Positions 18,225 through 25,589 of a stretch of DNA of 64,000 nucleotides are shown piece after piece (the stretch's first letter is position 1; each line of letters begins with the position of its first letter). A model generated the notes under the pieces. The model searched no databases. It was given only the letters and a program-made list of their open reading frames with translations, and was not told where the DNA came from. The position numbers and the translations under genes were made by a program. The DNA is taken from positions 186,001-250,000 of the forward strand of contig NZ_JAQEVU010000002.1 of NCBI RefSeq assembly GCF_027694345.1, written 5' to 3'. The stretch is from Varibaculum timonense_A (GTDB lineage: Bacteria; Actinomycetota; Actinomycetes; Actinomycetales; Actinomycetaceae).

Positions 18225-19712
18225 ATGAATGAACTTACTCTGCGGTTATTACGCCCCGTGCATGGCGGTTACTGCCTGGCATACCAGGACGGTCAAACCT
18301 ATATGGTGCGTTTCGGACTGCCGGGCGAGCAGGTAAAAGCCGTTCCGGTCGCTAAAAAAGGCAAAGTTATTTTTGCTGAGGTGGGCGCGGTACTGGAAAG
18401 TTCCCCGCACCGCCGTGAACCTATTTGGGCATCGGCAGGCCCTGGCGGGGTTGGAGGGGCAGATTTATGTCACGTAAAACTGTCTTACCAACGCACCTGG
18501 AAGGCTGAGGTGCTGGCGGATTGCTTGCGGCGCTTAGGGGGCGAGGAAGTTTACGCGCAAGCGGCGGCTGCCAGTGGGGGAGAGCTGAGCTGCCAAGGCG
18601 TGAGTAGTGGCTGCGTGGGCGCGGGTACTCAGGCCGGTGATTCAGTAGCAGAAGCCGCGGGCGGTGAGAGAGTGGATAACGCTAGCGGCGACAAGGAGGC
18701 TAGTGGCGAAGACGGTCTGAGATACCGTTTGCGCGCCGATTTTGAGGTTAGTGGTGCCGGGCGGTTGGCGATGACTAAATTCCGCGGGGAAGAGCTACAA
18801 GAGATTACCAGTTTCCCCCTAGCCGATTCAGTTATTAGTGACTCGTCCCTATTTAGACACCCGGATTTATGGGGCAAGGTGCTTGTGCCCTCCGGGCGCA
18901 TCCGGGCTTGGGCGAGTGCGAGAGGGCTGCGGGTATGGGATGGGCGTACTCTATTTGACGAGGACGGGTACGCCCTTAATGAGAAAAGTATCCGTTTAAC
19001 AGTTTCTGGCTTCGGGGAATATCAGGTTGCCCCAGATGGGTTTTGGCAAGCACACCGCGAAGCAGCACGGGTTTTGTGTGAACAGGTAATCGCGGCGGCT
19101 AGTAGTGACTGCGAGCCAGGTAGCGCGGCGCTTTCTGCTCCAGGAGAGGGGAGAGGAAATGCGGTAAGCGGCGAGGGTGCCGACACCGCCCAGGAGAGTG
19201 GGAGCGCCGCGGCGAGCGAGAATAGTGAGCCTCTGCTGACGCCCGGAAACCGGCAGTGGAAAGAAATCCTGGAACTATATTCGGGCGCGGGGCTGTTTTC
19301 GCGTCCTCTGGCTAAAATTTTGGACAGGGGAGGACGGCTTTCTACTTTGGAGGGTTCAAAGACGGCAGTGAAAATGGCGCGCAAGAATCTTTCGGGAGTT
19401 CCTGGACGTATTGATGTTCGAGCTGGGCGGGTAGATGCCCGGGCGCTCGCGGATTATGCGGGCAATATGAGGACGCCGCCCCTGGTGGTAATGGATCCGC
19501 CGCGCAACGGTGCGGGACAAAAAGTGATGGCGGCGCTGACAAACCTAGAGCCAGAGCGGATTATCTACGTAGCCTGCGATCCGGCATCGTTAGCCCGCGA
19601 CCTAAAAGTCGCCGTATCCCACGGCTACCAGATTACGTCCTTACAGTCCTACGACCTCTTCCCCCACACCCACCATTTCGAGTGTGTTGCTTTGCTGTCA
19701 AGGGTTTATTAG
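18225..19712 (+). CDS. TRAM-type class I SAM-dependent RNA uracil methyltransferase-like protein
   Basis: The protein (495 residues) follows the RumA/TrmA layout: TRAM-like beta-barrel (residues 1-60), GGADLCHVKLSYQ, SAM motif ELYSGAGLFS (350-359), MDPPRNGAG (423-431) and the catalytic Cys451 in YVACDPASLARDL, suggesting m5U formation in RNA. The iron-sulfur Cys set of RumA is not present; only one Cys lies in the DLCHV stretch. Two low-complexity Gly/Ser/Ala/Glu-rich insertions occur at about 113-163 and 293-340. The position after an APC permease is conserved in Actinobacteria. Confidence 0.83.
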   Translation: MNELTLRLLRPVHGGYCLAYQDGQTYMVRFGLPGEQVKAVPVAKKGKVIFAEVGAVLESSPHRREPIWASAGPGGVGGADLCHVKLSYQRTWKAEVLADCLRRLGGEEVYAQAAAASGGELSCQGVSSGCVGAGTQAGDSVAEAAGGERVDNASGDKEASGEDGLRYRLRADFEVSGAGRLAMTKFRGEELQEITSFPLADSVISDSSLFRHPDLWGKVLVPSGRIRAWASARGLRVWDGRTLFDEDGYALNEKSIRLTVSGFGEYQVAPDGFWQAHREAARVLCEQVIAAASSDCEPGSAALSAPGEGRGNAVSGEGADTAQESGSAAASENSEPLLTPGNRQWKEILELYSGAGLFSRPLAKILDRGGRLSTLEGSKTAVKMARKNLSGVPGRIDVRAGRVDARALADYAGNMRTPPLVVMDPPRNGAGQKVMAALTNLEPERIIYVACDPASLARDLKVAVSHGYQITSLQSYDLFPHTHHFECVALLSRVY

Positions 19713-19916
19713 ATATGGGTATTTTTGTCTTTGTATAGCAGGGGGCGCGGTTCTATGGTTAGAAGGATTAAGCTGTTTCCTGCGATTTTTGAGTGCGATT
19801 TGGCTTTTAATCTTACGGGTGAGTGTAGTTTGCAAACGTAATAGCTATGTTTTGATAAAAAATATATTTAATCCCAGGAAACGAAAAAGGCTAAAAACAG
19901 GATTCATATTTTGTTC

Positions 19917-21191
19917 TCAGTTTTTTAGGCAACCAATAGGAACTACATAAACGCCATCTTTGCGCCGATAAGCCCAGTCGCCGGTTCCTGTCAAAACCAT
20001 AAGAAAAGATGGAGTATTCATTTTCCCGGTATCGATTTTTGCTTCCATTGACTTTAAAGTCTCTGCACCGTATTCAATTAGCTTGTCGCCACCAAGTTTA
20101 ATTTCAATGAGACCGTATTTGCCGTTCCTTAAGTGAATAACTACGTCGCATTCCTGTTCATTTTTATCTCGGTAGTGATAAGCCTTCCCTCCGAGGCTAT
20201 CAGCAAAAACGCGCAAGTCTCTGATGCAGAGTGTCTCAAATACAAATCCGAAAGTCTTTAAATCATTTAATAAGTCGTTTGGCCCTATTCCCAAAGCTGC
20301 TGTCGCAATAGAAGGGTCTACAAAGTAGCGCGTGTCGGCAGAACGAATAGCGGTTTTTGATCTCAAATTAGGATTCCAAGCAGGTAAATCCTCTACGACA
20401 AAGATTTTGCGAAGTGCATTAACATAAGAGGCAACAGTTTCCTCGTTGATAGCAGCTGCTTCGTTTATAGAAATATCCTGTGCAAGTACGGTATTTGGTA
20501 CTTGACCTCCTTGATTTCTTGCATAGGAACGCATAAGGCGTTTAACTCTCTCGGCATCCTTTTGTACGTTATCAGCGCGGTTAATGTCGGAGTGAACAAC
20601 AGCGTCGTAGTAATCAATAGCTTGATCTAAAGCTATCTCATCGCGCATATCAGCCGCTTGTGGCCATCCTCCACGGCACGCAAGGAAAGCCAGACGGTCA
20701 ATACTTAGAGTAGTGCCGCCATCAATTTCTGACATTCCCGCAAATAAGTCTCCCAAGCTGACTTCACCTGTGGAATCCCCTGATTCATACAAGCTCATAG
20801 GTCTCATTGTTAGCCAAGTAAAGCGTCCAGTACCGGAATGGGTAATTTCCTGGGTGTCCGCTGGAACAGCAGAACCAGTGAGAATGAACTGTCCAAGTTC
20901 GTTACGGTGGTCAACCTCGAAACGGATTGTGTCCCAAAGTTTTGGAGCAAGTTGCCATTCGTCAATCAATCTAGGGGTATTTCCCTGTAGTAATCTCTTC
21001 GCATTTAGCTCTGACATGGCAATATTTTGTTCTTTGCGTTCCGGGTCGTCCATATATAGAACGCTTGCAGCAATCTGTTCTGCGGTGGTGGTCTTCCCGC
21101 TCCACTTTGGACCTTCAATCACTACCGCACCTTTGCCCTCCAGCTTCCTCTTTAAAATATCGTCAGCAATTCTCTCTCTGTACTTCCTCAA
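19917..21191 (-). CDS. Orphan AAA ATPase with DUF4143 domain
   Basis: The 424-residue protein starts with an AAA_14 ATPase domain: Walker A GPKWSGKTT (27-35), Walker B-like LIDEWQ (75-80) and a sensor in FILTGSAVP. The C-terminal DUF4143 part has an ECDVVI...LIEIKL pattern near 350-370, reminiscent of PD-(D/E)XK folds. Such proteins are common mobile accessory genes of uncertain role. The likely start is TTG (LRKYRERIADD, the family's usual N-terminus); a five-codon ATG frame overlaps it. The gene is more AT-rich than its neighbours and is preceded by a 23-bp repeat array, consistent with horizontal acquisition. Confidence 0.8.
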   Translation of the reverse strand: MRKYRERIADDILKRKLEGKGAVVIEGPKWSGKTTTAEQIAASVLYMDDPERKEQNIAMSELNAKRLLQGNTPRLIDEWQLAPKLWDTIRFEVDHRNELGQFILTGSAVPADTQEITHSGTGRFTWLTMRPMSLYESGDSTGEVSLGDLFAGMSEIDGGTTLSIDRLAFLACRGGWPQAADMRDEIALDQAIDYYDAVVHSDINRADNVQKDAERVKRLMRSYARNQGGQVPNTVLAQDISINEAAAINEETVASYVNALRKIFVVEDLPAWNPNLRSKTAIRSADTRYFVDPSIATAALGIGPNDLLNDLKTFGFVFETLCIRDLRVFADSLGGKAYHYRDKNEQECDVVIHLRNGKYGLIEIKLGGDKLIEYGAETLKSMEAKIDTGKMNTPSFLMVLTGTGDWAYRRKDGVYVVPIGCLKN

Positions 21192-21250
21192 TTCAGTCGC
21201 CCCATTTCTACTTTCACTGCCTATCTAATTATTGATTCTACCATTGCTTT

Positions 21251-21342
21251 CCGACGATTGGCGGTGATCCGTTCCGACGATTGGCCGTAATTCACACCGA
21301 CGATTGGCGGTATTCTGTGCCGACGATTGGCGGTAGTGAGGA
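21251..21342. repeat. Four 23-bp direct repeats (iterons)
   Basis: A 15-base core ccgacgattggcggt starts at 21251, 21274, 21297 and 21320, so the period is exactly 23 bp. Copy 2 differs at one core base (g to c). The eight-base spacers differ from one another. The array lies 60 bases upstream of the orphan AAA ATPase start (minus strand) and 52 bases before the Zur-like site. A 23-bp spacing is about two helix turns, which fits a protein-binding array; no palindrome exists within the core. Confidence 0.85.
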
Positions 21343-21393
21343 AGTGGCGCAATCTCGTTCTCGGGTTTGTGAGTATCCTCAACTCTCCTAAAT

Positions 21394-21408
21394 TGATAAC
21401 CATTCTCA
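21394..21408. promoter_or_regulatory. Candidate Zur operator for the zinc-uptake operon
   Basis: TGATAACCATTCTCA is an imperfect palindrome whose reverse strand, TGAGAATGGTTATCA, matches the actinobacterial Zur consensus TGAAAATGATTTTCA at 12 of 15 positions. It lies 68 bases upstream of the znuA-like start. The match was made by eye; the consensus is known from other Actinobacteria and the regulatory role is inferred from the zinc transporter downstream. Confidence 0.6.
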
Positions 21409-21475
21409 TTACCGTTAAGATTAGTGGGTAAGTAAAAGTCAGTGAAAATCAAACTAGAGAACCGTTAGGAATATC

Positions 21476-22417
21476 GTGCAAAAAAATAGACTAAAGGCGC
21501 TGGTGTCTTCCGTCATTGCCGCCGTTTTTCTGCTGTCTACGGCCGGATGTGCAACCAACTCTCAAAGCGCGAATGTGGGCAACAAATCTGAGTCGAAAAA
21601 ACCCCTCCTGTATGCCACGTTTTTCCCAGTGGCCGACCTGAGTAAACAAATCGTGGGTGACAAAATGGAGGTAAAATCCGTGATTTCGGGTTCTCAGGAA
21701 CCTCACGATTTTGAACTGCAAACTGCCCAGCGGGCAGAACTATCTAAAGCCGACTTGATTGTTTACAACGGAGCCGGCATGGAAAGCTTTATTTCAGATT
21801 TACGCGAAGCGATAGGGAAAGACGAAAAATTCCTTGATTTATCGCAAGGGCTAACGCTGCTAAAAAACAAAGATGCCGCGCGCACTGACAACACCGCAAT
21901 CAACCCTCATACTTGGCTGAGCGTAAAAAATGCGCAAATCGAGTTGCAAACTATTTGCGAAAAAGTAAGTGCTATCGACCCGGACAATGCCCGCTACTAC
22001 CGGGATAATCTAAAGAAAGCTCAAGAAAAGTTCCAGGCGCTAGATAAAAAGTTCCAACAGGAAATAGCTAAAATCCCTGCCGAAAAACGCTACTTTGTTG
22101 CCTCCCATGCCGCCTTTAACTATCTGGCGGACGACTATGGACTAAAACAGGTAGCGGTCACCGGAATCTCTCCCGAGGACGAACCCTCAGCTAACCAATT
22201 GGCTACGATTGCTGAATTCGTTAAAAAGCATCAAATCAGCACCATTTTCTTTGAAGGGAAAGCCACTCCGAAAGTCGCAGAAACTCTAGCGCGCACTACC
22301 GGAGCGAAAACCGGAACCCTCTACACCATGGAGCACCTAACTAAAGAGGAAGAAAACCTGGGATACCTCGGGCTAATGCAAAAAAACCTCACTAACCTGA
22401 TGGAATCCTTCCGATGA
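21476..22417 (+). CDS. znuA: Zinc ABC transporter substrate-binding lipoprotein
   Basis: This 313-residue cluster A-I solute-binding protein has a lipoprotein signal peptide ending in the lipobox STAGC (Cys25). Metal ligands expected for zinc or manganese are visible: His77 (EPHDFE), His145 (NPHTW), His211 (ASHAAF) and Glu260 (FFEGKA). The usual fourth acidic residue near the C-terminus is not obvious and there is no internal His-rich loop. Zinc is preferred over manganese because of the candidate Zur site and the histidine triad protein in the same operon. The start is GTG with AGGA upstream. It overlaps the ATPase gene by four bases. Confidence 0.85.
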   Translation: MQKNRLKALVSSVIAAVFLLSTAGCATNSQSANVGNKSESKKPLLYATFFPVADLSKQIVGDKMEVKSVISGSQEPHDFELQTAQRAELSKADLIVYNGAGMESFISDLREAIGKDEKFLDLSQGLTLLKNKDAARTDNTAINPHTWLSVKNAQIELQTICEKVSAIDPDNARYYRDNLKKAQEKFQALDKKFQQEIAKIPAEKRYFVASHAAFNYLADDYGLKQVAVTGISPEDEPSANQLATIAEFVKKHQISTIFFEGKATPKVAETLARTTGAKTGTLYTMEHLTKEEENLGYLGLMQKNLTNLMESFR

Positions 22418-23097
22418 GTAACGTACTGGAAATAGAAAAACTCCACTTTACCTACGGAGAATATCCGCTCTTACAAGGAGTTAATCTCTCGCTGGCAGCC
22501 GGAAAATTTGCAGCGATAGTAGGGGGAAACGGCGCCGGAAAAACCACCTTGATGAACCTAATCCTCGGAAAACTCAAAGCAGAAACAGGACAAATCCGGC
22601 TGTTTGAAGATTCGCTCAGCGCCGATAATCACTATCGCGACCTCGCCTACCTATCCCAAGAAGCTGTCAGCAGATACCGAAATTTTCCCACCACGGTTAA
22701 AGAACTACTCAAGATGTATTTAGCGCAGCTCAAACAGAAAACAGCCCCGGAAGCATTACTGGAAAACGTGGGGCTAACGGCGGTGCAAAATCATCGGCTA
22801 AGTGAACTATCTGGCGGGCAATTGCAGCGGGTAGGTCTGCTAGTGGCACTGCTGAAACAGGCGCGCCTAATTCTTCTTGACGAGCCAACCGGTGGGGTAG
22901 ACCAGCAGTTCTCCCTAGAGTTGTATCAGATATTGCGCCGGCAATGCCTAGCCGGCAACTCCGTCCTAATGATTACCCATCATCTAACGGAAGCCGTCTC
23001 TTTCCTAGATGAAGCCTACCGCCTTGAAAGAGGAGTCCTAACTCGCCTCCAGCTGGAAGAATATAAAAGGAGTGCCGGTGAATCTGCTTGCCTATGA
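22414..23097 (+). CDS. znuC: Zinc ABC transporter ATP-binding protein
   Basis: The 227-residue ATPase has Walker A GGNGAGKTT (37-45), Q-loop in LSQEAVS, signature LSGGQLQR, Walker B LILLDEPTGG and a His switch in MITHHLT. It powers the permease encoded directly downstream. The ATG overlaps the stop of znuA (ATGA), and the permease start lies inside its 3' end, so translation of the three is coupled. Confidence 0.87.
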   Translation: MSNVLEIEKLHFTYGEYPLLQGVNLSLAAGKFAAIVGGNGAGKTTLMNLILGKLKAETGQIRLFEDSLSADNHYRDLAYLSQEAVSRYRNFPTTVKELLKMYLAQLKQKTAPEALLENVGLTAVQNHRLSELSGGQLQRVGLLVALLKQARLILLDEPTGGVDQQFSLELYQILRRQCLAGNSVLMITHHLTEAVSFLDEAYRLERGVLTRLQLEEYKRSAGESACL

Positions 23098-23869
23098 CTT
23101 CATGCAGCGCGCTTTTCTGGTAGGAACCATCCTGGCAGTACTTTTACCCCTAATCGGATTACCGATTGTGCTCAAACGCCTGTCAATGATGGGCGATACG
23201 CTCTCTCATTCCTCCCTCGCGGGAGTGGCCGCTGGGTTAGCCTTCGGATTTAATCCCCTAGTAGGCTCGGTTGTAGCCTGCGTAATTGCTGCTTTAGGGG
23301 TGGAGGCGCTTAGGGCTCGTTTGCGTGCCTATCAAGAAATATCTACCGTCATTATTTTGGCTGCCTCAATCGGTCTGGCGGGGATTTTCACCAGTTTCTC
23401 CGGTGGCTCTAGCGCTATCACCACCTATCTATTTGGGTCGATAGTAACCCTCGGTGACCTCGAGTTATATCTGGTACTGGGGGTGGGAGTGGTAGTTTTA
23501 GTTATTTACAAACTCCTGTACCGCCACCTTTATCTCACGCTATTTGATACTGAAGTTGCCAGATTGCTGGGGATTAACTCTCGAAAGCTGAACTTTGTGT
23601 TCTCCCTGCTGGTGGCACTGTCAGTCTCGGTAGCTGCCAAAACCATTGGCTCGCTAATAGTCTCCTCTATCCTGGTCATCCCCTCAATTTGCGCCATGCA
23701 ATTGGCTAAAACCTATCGCGGTACGCTCCTAGTTTCGATAGGAGCCTCCCTCGTGTTCGTGTACGCGGGGCTAATTATCTCGTACTACCAAAACCTGCGC
23801 CCCGGCGCGGTAATCGTCCTCATATCCGTATTCGGGCTGTTAGCAGCCTTGGTGTTTCGCAAAAAGTAA
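23072..23869 (+). CDS. znuB: Zinc ABC transporter permease
   Basis: The 265-residue ABC-3 family permease has about seven to eight hydrophobic spans (for example FLVGTILAVLLPLIGLPIVL, STVIILAASIGLAGIF and RPGAVIVLISVFGLLAALVF) and the family signature MGDTLSHSSLAGVA near residue 40. The GTG start overlaps the ATPase gene by 26 bases and is preceded by AAAGGAG. It is followed eight bases later by the histidine triad gene. Confidence 0.87.
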   Translation: MPVNLLAYDFMQRAFLVGTILAVLLPLIGLPIVLKRLSMMGDTLSHSSLAGVAAGLAFGFNPLVGSVVACVIAALGVEALRARLRAYQEISTVIILAASIGLAGIFTSFSGGSSAITTYLFGSIVTLGDLELYLVLGVGVVVLVIYKLLYRHLYLTLFDTEVARLLGINSRKLNFVFSLLVALSVSVAAKTIGSLIVSSILVIPSICAMQLAKTYRGTLLVSIGASLVFVYAGLIISYYQNLRPGAVIVLISVFGLLAALVFRKK

Positions 23870-23877
23870 GGAGAAAA

Positions 23878-25296
23878 ATGAAAATTAATAAAGTAATAAT
23901 TGGGGTTGCAGTGGCATTAACCCTGGTGCTTACCTCAAGCGCATTTGCGCTGGGGCTGGCTTTTAGAGGTGGCAATGAACTTCAATCCCGAGGGAGCGCT
24001 ATCTCTGCTGCGGGAAGAACGACTGCGCAACCAAAAGAGCCCAAATATAAGCAAGATGAAACCACGGAAGTGTTAGTAGATGCGGAAGTTGCTAACAATG
24101 AGATCGTAAGAGTCAGGAAGCATGGAGATCACTGGCACGTCTACACTAAGGACGGTCGGGAAATCATTACCTACACTGACCCTTCAAAAGCAAAGAATGC
24201 TGGTCACTTAAAAGGAGCTGCCAAAGTAGTTTCCACTTCTCAACTGTCCTCTCTCGCGTCAAATGCGGTAGTAAAGATATTGAAACACGGCGATCACTAC
24301 CATGTTTACACTGCTGATGGTCGAGAGTTCATTACCTATAGTGATCCGCGCTCTTTATATCCTGGGGTTGCAGTCGGAACTTATAACGGCAGCCATGGGA
24401 GCGGGAGAGTAACCGTACCTAGCGTCTGGTCACCGCGTCCAGCAGGCCCGTCCTCCCCCTTTAACCCAGCAGTTAGCTCAAAAGGAAACAAAGGAACGAC
24501 CGGTAGCCATACTAAACCGGCTCCGGGAGGCAAACTGCCTTTTGTGTCGGTCGTTTCCTTGCAGCAGCTGGCGAAACTGCCAATCGTGAAGATTTTGCAA
24601 CATGGAGATCACTATCATGCCTACACCAAGGACGGGCAGGAATTTATTACTTACGATAATCCCGCCAAGGTGTTCCCGCGAATCAAGATAGGGCAATACA
24701 GCGGATCGCACTCCGGTAGCGCAAATGCAAGCAAGCCCGATAAGGAGCAGACCCCAAAGCCGGAAGCAGAGCCAAAGCCAAAGCCTAAACCGGGAAGTGG
24801 AAAACAAGACCCCAATGATCCGGAACGGGTCGTAAGAATTGAACGCCACGGTGACCATTGGCATCTGCACTTCGCCGATGGACACGAGGGGATTAGTTAT
24901 ACGGATCCCTCCGCGTTATATCCCGATATTAAAATTACGGAATATCAGGAAGAAAAACCGAAAGATACTTCGCCGATTGATGAAGATGAACGTTTCACCT
25001 ATGACGAGGTAGAAGCGAAACTGATTGTGCCCTTAAAGTACATTACTTACGGAAATGTCATCCATGCCACCCGGTATGACCATGAAAAACAGCGCTTTGT
25101 GATTCCTCATTACGATCACTACCACTACATGACTTTGGATACGATTATTCAGTTCGCCAAAGGTGGTAAAGACAATATGTTCCATGGGTATAGCGCCCGG
25201 CAGGTGGTTGCTACCTTGAAGTATTTGATTATGCACCCTGAGGCTCGTCCCAAGGGAGAAAACGGGTGGGGGAGCGCTGCCGATATTGAATCCTAA
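23878..25296 (+). CDS. Histidine triad surface protein (Pht-like zinc-binding)
   Basis: The 472-residue protein has an N-terminal signal or anchor segment (VIIGVAVALTLVLTSSAFAL) and five HxxHxH motifs: residues 82-87, 137-142, 242-247, 324-329 (each HGDH[WY]H) and 411-416 (HYDHYH). The first four lie in repeats of about 30 residues with a following TYTDPS-type strand, separated by Pro/Lys/Gly linkers including PKPKPKP near 300. HxxHxH repeats of this type define streptococcal Pht proteins, which hold zinc at the surface for an ABC transporter. No LPXTG or lipobox is present, so release or N-terminal anchoring is likely. A GGAG site precedes the ATG. It ends the znu operon and is followed by a long hairpin. 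Confidence 0.8.
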   Translation: MKINKVIIGVAVALTLVLTSSAFALGLAFRGGNELQSRGSAISAAGRTTAQPKEPKYKQDETTEVLVDAEVANNEIVRVRKHGDHWHVYTKDGREIITYTDPSKAKNAGHLKGAAKVVSTSQLSSLASNAVVKILKHGDHYHVYTADGREFITYSDPRSLYPGVAVGTYNGSHGSGRVTVPSVWSPRPAGPSSPFNPAVSSKGNKGTTGSHTKPAPGGKLPFVSVVSLQQLAKLPIVKILQHGDHYHAYTKDGQEFITYDNPAKVFPRIKIGQYSGSHSGSANASKPDKEQTPKPEAEPKPKPKPGSGKQDPNDPERVVRIERHGDHWHLHFADGHEGISYTDPSALYPDIKITEYQEEKPKDTSPIDEDERFTYDEVEAKLIVPLKYITYGNVIHATRYDHEKQRFVIPHYDHYHYMTLDTIIQFAKGGKDNMFHGYSARQVVATLKYLIMHPEARPKGENGWGSAADIES

Positions 25297-25389
25297 AAGA
25301 GAGATTTTGGCTCTGCCTACTACAAAGGCGGTAAAAATTAGATAAGTATTTTCTTTTATAAATCCCTTACTTTTGGGGAATGATTACCA

Positions 25390-25435
25390 GGACGGGGGTC
25401 GGGTAATGGCGGTAGCTATTGCCCGACCCCCGTTC
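25390..25435. terminator. Long hairpin terminator after the zinc operon
   Basis: A 21-bp stem (G/C-rich lower part ACGGGGGTCGGG paired with CCCGACCCCCGT, upper part TAATGGC with GCTATTG including wobble pairs) closes on a four-base loop GGTA. It lies about 95 bases after the histidine triad stop. No T-run follows, so it may act as a transcript-stabilising or rho-aided element rather than a classic intrinsic terminator. Confidence 0.65.
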
Positions 25436-25444
25436 ATGTTCTTG

Positions 25445-25557
25445 CACTTTAAAGTGGGGTGACGGTCAAAGGGCGTCCCTCATTGGTTCTCAAGGACGGT
25501 GCTTGTTGTAGGGCGCACTAGCTTTCGATAGCTGCGCAAAGTATCTTGATGTCAAGA
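25445..25557 (+). promoter_or_regulatory. Two palindromes upstream of aconitase
   Basis: CACTTTAAAGTG at 25445-25456 is a perfect 12-base palindrome, and TCTTGATGTCAAGA at 25544-25557 is a 14-base inverted repeat with a two-base centre, ending 32 bases before the acnA start. Both are suitable as dimeric repressor sites. Neither matches the corynebacterial AcnR site as I remember it, so the regulator is unknown. Confidence 0.35.
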
Positions 25558-25589
25558 GAAAATATTTTGATTCCGGGCGGGAGGAAGTA

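Noticed and set aside
19828..19837. GTTTGCAAAC palindrome
   Set aside because: A single 10-base palindrome in an AT-rich spacer with no related copy; expected by chance.
19684..19950. Plus-strand frame predicting a hydrophobic 88-residue peptide after the RNA methyltransferase
   Set aside because: It begins inside the methyltransferase gene and runs into the ATPase gene; no ribosome site, and the hydrophobicity follows from T-rich DNA.
21251..21342. CRISPR array
   Set aside because: The repeat unit of 15 bases and spacers of 8 bases are far too short, only four copies exist and no cas genes are near.
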